DNA from: Liolophura sinensis
Lineage: Eukaryota > Mollusca > Polyplacophora > Chitonida > Chitonidae
Direction: 5' to 3'
Length of the DNA: 64,000 nucleotides
Assembly: GCF_032854445.1 (NCBI RefSeq)
Contig: NC_088304.1
Coordinates: forward strand, 27,473,732-27,537,731
In this document: positions 37,701-51,800 of the stretch, piece after piece
How the letters are laid out: every line of letters begins with the position of its first letter
How positions within the stretch are numbered: the first letter of the stretch is position 1
Translations under genes and position numbers: made by a program
The notes under the pieces: generated by a model
What the model was told of the DNA's origin: nothing
Seen by the model: the letters and a program-made list of their open reading frames with translations, nothing else
The model's database searches: none

Positions 37701-39699
37701 AGCATAGAGATGGACACCTGAGCAGTGATCAGTTGACATCTGTTGAAATCCTTCACTCGTCAATTTATCTCATTTACGGTTTTATTCTAAAGGATCATGT
37801 ATATACTGAAAAAGTAGCAACGAACGCGCCACCTATTATCGCGTTTTCAGCAGAATTAGGTAAACGTTACAGCCTTGGTCTCTCCACCAGCAATTCAAGT
37901 CAAATACAAATGATTTCATTCGTCCAATCCTTGTCACTGGATGTGTCCCTGACCTCCGTCATAGTTACGTTAAGTTGACATCCTATATTGAGAAAACAAT
38001 TGCCATTGTGAAAACAGGCAGAAGAACTCTGCTTCACAAACTCCCATCAGCCTACAGCGCTTCTATGCCTATCAAAAGTACAAGTGTTAAGTGATACCAT
38101 CTTATCTAAGGTGGATAACTCAGCAAAGCAGTGATATATATGCATAACAATTGTTACCACATTCAAATAATCAGTCATTTGTCTTTAGCGGTTTCCTCTG
38201 TTCATAACGATCGCTAAATGTGCATGTCTGTCTTTCGAGAATGGTCTAGCCTTTGTGACTAAGAGCATAAACTGGCGTTATAACATGTAGAAATAACCCC
38301 AGCAGTTGCTGTACTTCTACAACTGACTCCACCTTGAGCGATTGCCAGACCTACCAAATAAACACAAATAAAACCTGGCAATTCTATTAAGCAAAGAATC
38401 CCCAGGTTCGACATAAAATAACAGACTGTGTTTTCCCTGACCACGATCCCGATAATACTTCTTGACCTGCCCTTCTGGTTAACTTGAAATAGGGCACCTC
38501 GCTAATGACTTACCAACGATGTTTGTGTTACCAGTTCCACTGATACCTTCCGGTTCGAGCTGCAATAGCTGTTCACTTGGCCTACTGCGATGAAAACACC
38601 AGCTTTAACTTGAGTTTGCTAGACTGTTTCGGGGAGGAATGTTAGCCATATCTTAAATATGTAGTTCCACATCTCCTGGACTTGTTAGTCTTTATTTCTT
38701 GCACCAGAAATCGAAACGACCAAAAAGTAAAAAGTTGGTCTCCTCTGCAATTCTCGTGATGAATAAGATTTTAAGTAACAACCTTGATACGTGTAACAAC
38801 ATATGGAACACCAAACAAAAACACACGACAAGCTCATTGATGCGTTTATACTATTTGGTTATGGCAATGCCCGATCATTGGATTAGAAGGAAACGCTCAG
38901 CCACCGTTTGGTTTTCGACGTGCTGTGCTTGTACATGATCTATATCATGGTGTCCGTGTAATGTGTGACTCTGCCCAACCTTCATCAACGATCAGAACGT
39001 GATTATTTTCTAAAATCATATCAGACAAAAATGTTACCTGCATTTCTGCTCCCACCACCAAATGATGCCACTGAAGAAAACTGACTTCTTTTGGATTTTT
39101 TCGTGCTTGAAGGTGCACTGTGAGTTTCTCTATTTTTAAACATATTTGTAATAACGTACGCTTGGCGGATGGCAGATGACATTTCAGCCTAAATTATGGC
39201 TGCAAGCTTTATATCTTTTCGCAATAAAACATATCAACAGCACTGATCCAATGTCATTTAATACCCAGGAATTTCCAGTGATGTTTGGTTGCGTATGGTA
39301 AACAGTTTATGACCGTGACACCTGTGTGATATAGCGGACCCCCGGAAAAGCACCCACTGAGTATGAACCTGCGGCGTATTAACTTATCTAGTATAAAGTT
39401 TAGTGCAATTATCACCGTCAGCAGATTATGACTTTTTGCACGGCTGCCTCATGTTGTTTCGGCCTAATGTTGGGAGCTACCTACATCGAAAACATCGCGA
39501 ACAAATAGGTAGAATTATGCCCCAGTTTCAAGCTGAAGGTTTTACTTTTCTCTTACATCACATTGACCTTTAGTACGTTAAGCAGCTGCAACGTCATCTT
39601 TGAAAAAGAACTCGCAAGAAAACAGGATTCACGAATTCATGATTCAATGTCTTTATGGTTTTATCAAGACATACGAACAGATATGACATAGACCTGCAC

Positions 39700-39733
<34 letters not shown>

Positions 39734-39746
39734 GTGCAGGTCTATG

Positions 39747-39836
<90 letters not shown>

Positions 39837-42800
39837 TTGGCCCAGCGAACACCAAATAACGTATATCCATCCCTAGAAGGAAACAAGCCACAGATGGCCT
39901 CGCCACAATATGTGGTGCACGTGCAGAAAAAGAAACTTGAAGGCAGAATAATAACTTGTTACTAACACTGTACAACTTTGTACTTACGTCTTTGTACAAC
40001 GCGAGCAAAACGATAAGCAAACGACTGTATGTTAAATGTGACGACAACACAGCATTTTGAGTAATTCTAGATCACTGACATCTAATAAATTGCATTTTTT
40101 CACCTAATTATGTTTAAGCCACGGTGCTGGGGCGCGTAAATTGCTACTATTTATGCATTTAAACGAACGATTAGAATAAAACCCTGATTGAGGTAAAAAT
40201 GACAATAGGTCTTATTTCACCGGTTACGTTGGACCATTTGCCATTTACACGAACAGTTAGAATAAAACCTCAACTGAGGTAAAATGACAAGAGGCTGTAA
40301 TTCACCGGTTAAGCTGGACCATTTGGCAGCTATCACATTGTCGTCACTGCTCTGGTTTCACTCTTTATGCTGTACGTCTATCACATTGTCGTCGCTGCTC
40401 TGGTTTCACTTTCTATACTGTACGTCTATCACATTGTCGTCGCTGCTCTGGTTTCACTTTCTATGCTGTACGTCTATCACATTGTCGTCGCTGCTCTGGT
40501 TTCACTTTCTATGCTGTTCATCTTTAATCATAGTTCACGCACAATTTTTCGGCGACTACTGGTGCATGGTGACTGAAATGAAGACTTGGATACATGTCCT
40601 CTGGATTATTTCTCCCGAGGTCGTATTTCTCCCGCTAGATGCTTGGTAACCATTCTGAATACGGCAATTATTTAAATAAAGAATTAATTCAAAAATATTA
40701 ACGTAGAATGAGGCGGTTAACAATCGCTCAGTATTTAGGCGGAAGTGAAATTTGAATTGATATGCACCAGGGAAGTAGTAGCAACCTACGTAGCGCTGTT
40801 TTTCGTGCGAGTCTTCCGAGGATGATTGCCCCTCTGACAATATGTGCAAGATTGTCTTTGGAACAGCTAATACTACATGGCCACTGCATTTGAATCAATT
40901 AAGTAAGACGTCCTTGAATGCATTCATATTGGACGATCACATCCTTGGCTTTTCAAGTCTTGACTTGTTACTCAAAGCAAACCAGTAGTAGAAAAATGTT
41001 TTCAACTGTTATATAAATATATTTAATCGAATTCTGAAATGAGAGCGTATTGTTTTACTAGTTGGAGCAAACCCACTGAAACTTTCAAATGGATTGACTG
41101 GTGACGCGAGGAACTACAGTTCTTTTCCAATAGATCATTTCAGAGTATCTGGCAATATCTGTTTCTTGCCAAAGTATACTCACTGTAGCTCAGCTCTTCT
41201 GTCAGAAGCGAGCGACGTACCTTTTGACGGCGTAAGAGCGTTGAAATATCTACTGTTTAATTGCCTCTTTGATGGCAGTAAAGCTGTGGTACCGAACAAA
41301 CATAACCGCGGGTGTCTCGTTGGAAAAGCTGTTAAACTTACAGTTGCTGAACTAAAAACACTCTGCAGTAAAAGCCGTAAATGCTTAGCCACTTCTTTTC
41401 AGGAAGAGAAAAACGAACGATACGCCTCAGTTGTTCAGGTGGGGTGTCGACCGAAAGCCCCTGCGTACAACCATTAACTTAGGCACAGTGTGATAAATCA
41501 ATTAAAATGCCCAGGTAATGCTCTAGCGCGTTCATCATAAATCCCTCAAAAGGTGCTCGAAAAAAGAGGGGTTATAATAGCTTCTTGTGGATGGAACTTT
41601 AACAGCAACACGAGTAAGAATACAAAAAACTGTTCAGTCTTTTTTACCACCCAGGTTGATGTCATCCACATAAAGGCGCGAGGGATAGATCTTTTATTCC
41701 CATTGACGACTTTGTTTTGTGGTGAAATCTGGGTGTCAAATACTTCACAGCTTATGTTAGTAGGTAGCGACTGGCGTGTACACAGCCACAATCTCTTTGG
41801 GGTTAAACCTTATCTGTAGCTGATATAATGGATACCTCCGAATATAGTTCTAACGATCAGTCACATCAGATTTATGCATGGATAGAAAGTGGGACAATTT
41901 TATGCTCTTCATTTCTTACACCGTTTTACGTACCATAACTTAAGTTTAGGACCTAAAGCGAATGTGTCTGTTGAAATTTTTACAACTAAGTGCGCAAATA
42001 GAAATCTAGATTTATTGGCTGATGGCAGAACCACTGTCAAATGGCAGCTGTGACTGATTTCTGGCCAGATATCACGCAGTACCATTCCTCGAAGATGGTG
42101 TCTTGAATTTCCTCGAAACGTTTTACACCAACACAGTCTCTGTCATCGTACGAGTTGCTCAGTTCTGATCTGTCACATTTTATGCATCCTAAAACTATAG
42201 ACCTCACTTCTCCAGCCTAAAGTATATGCAATCAATAATTCTTTTAAAACAACTACAATTAATATAAGTGTCATGTCCGACATTCGAATACCAGTCGCAG
42301 TCCGTAAAGGGCGTTCCAAGTCGATAATTGCAAGATCCATTTCCAAACCAACGTTTAACGCTAGCTCCCAAAGACAAAGATGTGTAAGAAATTATACAAA
42401 AAGGAAATAAAGCGGGTAACACACAAGGGAGAAGCAGTCATCAGTTTTCAATGATGCCCGTCATCTATGATGTTACACATAACATGCTGGTCTGTATAAA
42501 AGCTGTCTACAAGATAGACGGTTACACTCGGCAACCAGCTTCATCTATGTTGTAAAATACCATGAACGCCTTAGATATGTACATGAGGATTACAGCGCCG
42601 TCTATGTGGTTGATCACAATGCAGATCACCAGAGATTCTGAACCCTCTGTCCATACCTACCAACGAGTGTTATACTCATTGTAAAATTTGAGAAACTGAG
42701 AATGAAGGCGTTTGATGGAGTATCCTTGACAACTAGTTTTTGAACTAACAACTTGTGACGCAGATTAAAGTCGTCACAATTTACGCAAGATCTGACAAAT

Positions 42801-45800
42801 GCTACAAGGCGAGATATGTATACGCCATATGCAGGACCCTTTGGTATATCGCTATCCAAATAAGGATAGTTTACAATATCAAAATTGAAATTATCCCTTT
42901 TGTCGTAAAGGCGGCGTGAAAGGGGGCCTTGTTCGTCTTTGTACAGATATAGATCCAAATAAGATGTACCATCAGGACTATCTGTTGTCTCCTGTAAAAT
43001 CCAATGAAGGCGGATAGATTTCCTTCACCGCTTCAGCAACATGGGGCTTTTTTAACGCCAGTAGATCATCAATATGCTACTTTGTAGATGAAAAGGATTC
43101 AGCTTTAAAGATATTACTTTTAAGTAATTTCTGCACATAGCCGTATTCGTATGAAAACAGGTATAGGTCTGCCAAAAGATGCGCACACCCATTGTGGTTG
43201 TTCTTTGGCCTCACGCTGTAGTTAATAGAAATTAAAGATGTGGCCATATATTCTCCAGTTCAGCTTTACCCATCACTACATGCGGCGGTCTTTAGGCCCT
43301 ACAGATGGTCAGTCTGATCTATTTTTCGTATTTAGTTCAAGGTAAACAATATCTGCGTTTGTTATTAGTCAGAGCCTGGTTTTGTTAACTCTCTTGGTTT
43401 CCTGTGCTATTTCCAGTAACAGACCGGCTCTTCAAACGCTGGTCGGTAGGGCTTGATACCCGTGTTTGTTTGACTGTATGCAGATGTGTCGCGGCGGTTG
43501 TGAGCCTGTATTCTGACCGTGACGTAGCCTGACGTTTGCACTTAAAGCGCGGGGTCAACCATTATACTCCGGGGTCCGCAAACGTCTCCCGGTAGATGGC
43601 ACTGTGCCAAAGTGATAAACCACTGTTACACATATGCCCGGGGAGAGACAAGTCGACTAATCTTAGGAAACAAACGGCCTGTCTTAACGGAATTATTGAC
43701 AAAAAATTCAGTTGTTTGTTGTGGGTACAAATGCAATAAATACTCCCGCACAACGAACTATCTTGCGCCATTGATTCATGAACGGTAAATGGTTACATTG
43801 TTAGTGGACTGCTCGTTTAATCGAATCATTCATTATGCATAATTGTAAGACACACCGATATGCACGTGTATCGTTGACAGCGTGTCTTGCAGAGGAAGAC
43901 GTTTAAGACCATATCTAGCGCCTGTAAGTCACTGACATCATCACCTTGTAGCATTGTAGGCCTACGGTGATTGCCGTGTTTTTAGGCTTTCTGTCCAGTT
44001 TCGTTACCGCACTGCCTGCTGTTTGTCAAATATCGCGAGAAAACATAACCGTTTACACCACTTAAAGTTTCGAAAGGCGAATGTCTGGAGAGATTAGCTC
44101 GTATAAATTATATACCCTATTACCGGCAAGGGGACATCTTTTGTTCCTAGCGTTTGTTTCATCCCGCAATACCGTAGCCGTTTCTGTTTATTAATCAATC
44201 AACTAATTACTCTTCTTCTCATTAATTCATTTAACTGATCTTTACAAATATTTTCACAGTTAAACCTCTCAGCTTTCTCTCCATTAGTAAATAGCATGTA
44301 GTGTTATTGCACCTGTGTTATGTATGGTCTCTATTTTGGTAAATGAAAAAGCCATGACACAAGTTAGCTATCAGGTATGATATATATCATTAATGGCATT
44401 TTTGTGTAACAGAAGCTAAGAAAAAACATGCCTGGTAATTTGTCCCTAGGTTCCTTAACAGCAGAGGCCTGTTCTTATTCGATAGAAACGCGCAGTATCT
44501 CATGTAGCGAATGTAATAGAAACACATCAACATGCCAGCAGTTTTACCAGGAACTTTTTCAGAGCGTATTTCTCTCCGGAGGGAATTGGAATTACAAGGA
44601 AGAAGAAGAAGAATGTCTGATTGCATTAGAAGCTTGCTCACTGACTGATTCAACAAGCAGTTGACAGCTGGTTACGTAGATAACCCATGCCCGGTAGATT
44701 CTGGTACCTGATTTAACTTGTCGGTTCAGATGAGTGCTAATTTGTGTGATGGATACTGATATTATCCACTGTGTTCACTAACTAAGGTACCCTATTTTCT
44801 GACTTCATGCACAGTATTGTACTAGCATTATCTATACTCGTACATTCCAATGAAAACGGCACAACAGATACACACTGGCTTTTAAAAGAATGCATCTTGC
44901 CTGATTTGTTGTTTCGTACGTATTGTTTGTAACATGCTGTGCTTTATGTATTGTGCTACCTTAGCATATAAGCGTTTTACACGCATTAACGCACATCGCT
45001 TATGTTTTGGTCTAAATTTAGTTGAGACGAAACCAACAAATGACTGACGTACCAAGTTGCCCAAATGTTCAAACCTGAAAAAGTGTTCTTGATTTAAACA
45101 CATACTTATCGCGCCCTAATTCTGCTCAAGCAGGTAAATCGCTTGGCAAAAAAAGAAGTCGTTCATCACATTGCCATATTCCCTTCACGAGAGGTTATGC
45201 TGGATTTGGTGATATAACTACGTGAACTTAGTTAATACTGTTATTATGTCATTGACACAATTCGCTGATGACCTACTTTTAGTCTTAGTATTGTTACTAA
45301 GCAAAAAATCGCAACCATATATCTGTTGCCAACATTGTATCTACAAGTGGTTGGCGCCGATGGCGTGTAGACATCAATTGTTCTACTTCTGTCCTACTTG
45401 GTAGCTGGCCAACCTTTGCCAGACACAATGCATTCAACACGTAACATGTGTGCCGAGCAGAACAGGTTTATGCCCACCTCTAATTATGTACTGTATATCT
45501 CGGGTTATGGAGAAACAGGAACAAGGAAATGCTGACCGGTTAACCGTTATTTTATATATCTTTAAAGTTTAGTTTTTTTTCAGAAGTAAAATTTGCCATG
45601 CTACTGGGCCTGTCTGTGTGGTATGAGTAAACGACTTTGAGGTGTCCTTGTTGTTGTAACATTTTCGTGGAAATAAATGAAAGCATGTTGATATGTAATA
45701 CTGTGTAAACCTCAACACAGCGATGCGATTTGAACACTGTACGAATTGACTGGGATCAGGCGTAACATATTTTTCTGTGCTGATTATGACTTGTACGAAA

Positions 45801-48800
45801 AAGTCAATTGCTTATATGATTTGAAGAGACTTTAACGATGAATTAGGATATTCCACTGAATGCATTGAGGTCGCTTTTTTACCACAACCGAAGGCATACA
45901 TACATCTAATGGAAATGTTGGATACGGTTTAGCAGGACTTTCCACGATGTAAACTATGCCTTGATGCTAATACATGTATACTGTAGCTCTGCTATATATG
46001 TTAGCGATGTTTTTTTTGTTTTTTTTTTGGAAATTATATGCAAAGCCTAGCTGTTGGGTTATCTACGGTTCGTTATCAACCTGGCTGGTTGGTAGAAAAG
46101 ATAAAGTGTCAGCCTAAACAGCTGGATAACGGTAAATATTGCCCTCCGGCACCTCTCTCGTCCTCCTCAACCCCTGGCGTAACCCTGTGTTATGGTACCT
46201 TCCACGAAGGGCAGACAGTATTACTTCCGACTGGGGATAGTGAAAGGTACCCTCAAACAAACTAGGATACACACTCGAAATCGCAGCTACCAGAGCGACC
46301 AGTTGCCAGAGCAGTCTCTCGTGACATTACCACCCGGTCCTGACCTTTGGGTCTGATCATTGCGTATCGTCGGTAAACCACTTCTCAGCACATGTCGTGT
46401 GGCGCTTCTCAAGCTCTTAGTTAACATTCCTCGCCAATGCCCAGGGGCCGTTGTTAAGTGGGCGCGATAAATCTGTTCTTTATGAACGCCCGGTTTATAC
46501 CGTTATGTGAGATACGGTCTCAAATCTGCACAGAAGTGAACCAAATCTGACCTAACCCAGGATCGAGCCATCGTCCTGACCTCGAGTGATATATTGTCTT
46601 GTTTGGCATAAATATTTAACTTTTATCTTTTCGTCGCTATAGTAAGCTAAGTATCCAAATCACATTTCAAGCCGCCAACTATTAAATTTACATCCAAAGT
46701 CTAATTCCCAAAGACCAGTTCCATTAATAAAACTGGGGTTACATCCTCTTAACATTACGAGCAATTTTGTCAAACACTTAGCCACAGTTCTACGGGTCAG
46801 CAAAATACAACTGACGGTGATATCAGCATCCTGAATATAAATAAATAGCATGTCACACTGATACAAGCACCATGTAAATCGTAACAGGAGCATATTTATG
46901 TTTGATGGACTCATCCTGAAGATGCTAGCTTAGCACCTGCCTCATCTCACAAGTCTTTGTCACAAGTCGATGTAGATGGAAACTAAGATGTATATCTTAG
47001 AGCGAAGTGGTTTTCAAAAAAAGCATATAAACCAGTATAATAACACCATTGGTGTTCCATACAGACACCTTAAAGGACGAAGAAGCTGTAGTTCCTCAGC
47101 CTCTTCCACGAACTCAGTAGTCATCTTAAACACTGACCAGAGTGGAGCGGATCCGAATTTTAGCAAGTAGCTCATCCTGGCGAACCACTTACATATACTC
47201 CGAGTTTCCTCTCTTGTAGAAGATGCGTTAAGTTGTGTGTATTATTTTTAGCAATCTGATGAGGCAGGGAGGAAAGGTAGTGGCATATTTGCAAAGTGGA
47301 TTCTTAAGTTGAAGTTTCATCACCTCGGGAAATGATGAGAAGTTCTGAGACTGCTAATGGGAAACTAATGGTGGTTGAGCTGACATGAATGACAAATGAT
47401 TCAAGTAGCTCTGTGATCAGAGTTTTATTTGACTCTTTCTCAGAATAACAACTCAAAAGCATTCAAATGCGTTGTCTTGGAAACGGATTTGTCAGTAATT
47501 ACACCGTGGAGTTTTACTCTATACAAGAACACCAGTTTGTATAACAAGTCATGCAACCGTTTTGAAACTTACCGCTGTGTTTGAACAATTCTGACAAAAG
47601 TATTAGACGGGTTCACATTCAGAACAAGCGTCTGGGTTCCTTATTGTGTCACTGGCTGTAGGAATATAGTTCGGTTTAATGTCCACGTGACTGATTGCAG
47701 CCTTGTTACGAGTGTTGCTGTGGAGTTTTGCTTATACTTTGATTAAACATTCTCCACGCTAGACGTTAACTCATATAACTTTTACACGGCCATGTGTTTC
47801 TTCATGGCGTTAGATAGCAGTATTTCATTGCCCAGAGATCAGAGGCTTATTTGCCTTCTTTTTACCGACATTAATTCCTCGCGTATTGGCTGGGTAACCT
47901 GTGGCACTTTACATAAAAGCCATCTGGAGTTTCTTTAAAGGGAGTCGCTGTTTATAACATTCGGCTGCGTCATGTACATGTGACGAAATCCGTTTATACA
48001 TTGATCTCTTGTAAACTTTTAAAGATATTTGATACCCATCTTTAAAATCAATCGTCATTCACCATACAGCAAACAGTCTTTTAGTCCTTTGTTGAGCGAA
48101 AATAAAAACAGCTCCGTGGTTGAAAACTTTAAATGTATCGCGCTGACCGTCTATTAATCCACTGTAATATTTCATTCTTCGGGTAAAAATGGGCAATCGT
48201 TGGCTAAGTTTTATAACAAGCTGGTACACTCTAAACCCATAGGCCATTGAGAAACGAGGTCTCACTTTCTAATTTAGTTTCCAGCAGATTTACATTTTCT
48301 GTAGGGGGTTATGGGGGAGCACTGTATATCCGTTCTGTGTCTGCTTTCTTCCATCCATCCTCACCACCATCGCAGAGGCTTACATGCAATATTTTTAAGT
48401 AGTACTTAAAACCCCAATGATCTAATGGAAAAAATGACTGCTTGTGCAAAATTTTGCGTTTAGATAACAGGTGCAGGACGTCTCGCACCGATGTAATCGC
48501 GTGTTGCTGCTGTAGGGGTCTGTATTATCGGCCTCTTAGAAGGTCGATGTCAAGGTCAGGGGTTAATTATGATTTGACCCCTGTAAGTCGACTCACAATT
48601 ACCCGGATAAGCTAAACTCCTGCAGCTGTCAGTGCGACGTGAAAACTTATCTCACTTTACCACTTTTATGTTGCTGTCAGGATATTTATCCCGCACTTAG
48701 GGTAATTTTCTCGCTAACATGTTAAAAGAAAGCTCGGGGTAATAACCTTACTCGGTTTACCGCGGATCCATGTCGCAGTTAAGGCGTTCTATACACATTG

Positions 48801-51800
48801 CACCAAACTATCGGGTTGCCTTTATGCTGATCCACCTTGCACTCTTCACTAGCCCATTCCGGACTTTTATCGCACCGAGTCCGGCTTCCACTCCCTCAAC
48901 CGGTTATGATTCACAAACGTTTATTGCCGGTAATTTTACCGTGCTCTCGGGCGCCCGATTGGCCCTTGGCTCTTACGTCGCCGTATCACTTGCCCCCAAA
49001 CGCACGCCACTTTGCTGTAAATGTCATAACAACCAGATGTGCTGTAATGAATTGCGGTTTGGACAACCGCCAACGTCGGTGGGACTAAAGAGCCAAATGA
49101 GATTTCTACACTTTGACGAAACATCTCAAAGTTCTCTAATGACTATCTGTATCACCTTAAATCTTCGTATACGTCTTGCACCATGTAGATGGTTTGAGGG
49201 AATAGGATGCGAATATTTAGAAAATACTTCGTAGATGTTGTTAGAACGCATCCATGTTAGTATCGAACGATAATTAGCCATGTCTGTTGTGTTTTGTTTT
49301 GGTTTGTTTTGAATTTTGTCTATGGCGTGGTTTCCTTCGTCCTCGGCTGTGTTGCCTGGTTTTACGTCATAACATTTCACAGGACGTTTGCCTCTTGTGT
49401 TTCTGTTGTCGTAATTATATATATACACAGGAAGCTCTCTGTACTATCTTGTCAACACCTCCCACGCTGGCTTTCTCTGAGCTATGTTCTGTTTTGTGTA
49501 TCTTGTCCAACCGAAGGAAGACCAGCAAAACACTGCAAACTCAAATCAACAGTACGGAGAATAAAATAGAGACATGTCACAACCTTGTTTCCATATTTGT
49601 TAAAAATTACTACCCCGGATAGGTACTTTGTGCGGATAAATGGTGAAATTCACTTCTATGTCAGATACATCCATGTCATAGCTTACTAACTTTGTAAGCT
49701 GGTAATCTTAGACATGCTGTGTCTTTAGGAACACACAGTAGCAAACGATTGAGAGGGTGATCAAGTTGCAGGCAGTCCGAAACAAATAGTCAGGCAAATA
49801 ATCAGACGACTTTGACCCAAAGAGAATGAATAGGCTCAAACAAGTCAAATGGAAATTTAAAAAAGACTAATATAACTAGATGTTTATAAAGAACTTCTGA
49901 ATGAAGCTCATTTTCACGTGAGAATCAACTCGGGTTCAAACCGAATCGATCATTGATGACTTACTACGACAACACTACGACTCTCTCAACGACAGCTCAT
50001 TCGAAGCTGTGGCTTCCATTCTATGTCGAAAGATAAATTTTCTGATACCAGTGAGAAGTTACGTAATCTGTGTTAGCCAAGGAACGAGCAAAACACCTTT
50101 GCAAACGGGTAAAAAAAAATGCCATCAAACCTTAACATTGCGGTACCTGATTTTATGTATTATGTATTTTATTTTATGCAACTGGTTGCAGGTTGTGGAC
50201 TATCGATCCTCGCATTTCAAACGAAAAACAAACTACATCCGCAATACCTGAAGTTATCGCCCACAAATGAACCATAAATAACCTCCATACTTAAAACCTG
50301 TTCTTTTGCCATGTGTATCAGATGTATGGGCGGCTCTTGTAGCAGAGGTACTAAGACGAATGATACAGGCCTCTGCCCGAGAAGAGTAGTATTATACACT
50401 TCACCAACTTGTCATGAAACGTCACCAAAACGTCATGACAATGGCAGAAAGGACCCGAGTCCTATAGACTAGGTTGTCCGTTACACTTATATGTAGATTC
50501 GTTAACCTGTCTTGATACCTACTTAGAGAGATTGTAGCCTGGTATACATCGAAGCTACAGCTCTTATCTCCTGCCATAAACAAGAATTTAATGAATTTAT
50601 GGACGTACAACATGGAATTTGAAATCAGAGCAGCGACGAGAGTGTGATAGTTGACAAATGTTCACTCGTAACCAGTGAAATACAGCCACTTGTCAGTTTA
50701 CATCAGTCAGGGTTTTATTCTAACTGTTCATGTAAATGCCTAAATAGTAGCAAATTACACGCCCTAAACATGCTGGCTTAAGCAGTATTACTTTAACAAA
50801 ATGCGCTGATGTTAATTGCAATTTATTACACGTCACTCAAAATGCTGTTTTTTCATCACATTTAACATACAACAACAGCAAAACTATATAAAGGGCCCAG
50901 ACCACGGAGATGCCTAATCCACGGGCAGAATCTGGGTTTATGCAGGAAAACAATACGATGATGAATGTATGAATGAGTACATTTACGTGGTTGGTTGATT
51001 AAGTCATTAATCATGAGCTTTGACCACGTCATCCTTTTCAACGACAGCACAAAATACAACAGTTCACTGACACCAACCACGTCACATCAAACTCTCTCTG
51101 AAACTCACTTTTGTGCTTTTTTCTTCATTGCAGATTGTGACGAGGTATATCGGAGCGGAGGGATGAGATTTATTGGAGATTATTACATCATGATTCAACC
51201 CGAGGGCTCACCGGAACCTTTCAAGGCGTTCTGCAAAGTCTTCAACAATTCTGGTAACCTTGTCTTTTCCCAGGACGTTTCTCCATTATATTATCACTCA
51301 TGTGCCAGGATAGAACTGAAATCTTTGGGTAACCTTTGATAAAGAAGTTCGAACATGCATTGACACAGCGTGGACTAATCGATGACAGAAGTGGTAGAAT
51401 TCATTTCGCTCCAATCCAGTCCAAATCTAAATCTGAATTTTAAAAAACGTAAATTCATTGGGATTTTATGCCAGAGAATCTGTTAGGCACACTCCTTACA
51501 GCGCATGCGCCGCTCTCTAGGTGAAGAAAGAGAGCGTGCAGAGAGGCTGTAAGTAAGATGTCTGTAGCTTTAATGGCCTGGCGGGTTTGGACCCGTTTCC
51601 ATCGTTACGCCTCTTTGCTAGCGTTTGAAATTTCTCAAAACATATATGAATTCTGTTTGCAATCTGCTAAACTCTCCTGCCTCGTAGATTCGATTTAATC
51701 TTGACTTAAAAATATCTGAGCAGATCAAAGTGTCTGTTAAATATATAGGTCAGTGGGCTGTCCAGCACACCTGTTCTATTTTACTTCTGAATCGGCAGAT

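Larger units (their letters stand above)
31727..51133 (+). other. Gene B intron 1 (19.4 kb)
   Basis: Defined by the exon 1 donor and exon 2 acceptor. It contains repeats and an RT relic listed separately. The stretches 31727-35140, 35390-39680, 40531-42260, 43206-50624 and 50961-51133 hold no gene I can support, only short frames overlapping on both strands. It is 55 times longer than the matching intron of gene A (354 bp). Confidence 0.85.

Noticed and set aside
39653-40050. Long Tyr-Ile repeat frames on both strands
   Set aside because: Translation of the (TA)n microsatellite; not a gene.
40284-40649. Repeat protein with 16-residue units
   Set aside because: Produced by the 48-bp satellite, which is derived from the non-coding family A repeat.
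41094-41477. 127-codon open frame inside gene B intron 1
   Set aside because: It starts with TTG, has no internal ATG near its start, no recognisable motif and no splice context. Likely chance.
48770-49234. 154-codon ATG-initiated frame with a hydrophobic N-terminal stretch
   Set aside because: The longest intronic ATG frame, but no known domain, no Kozak or splice support, and overlapping frames on the other strand are equally open.
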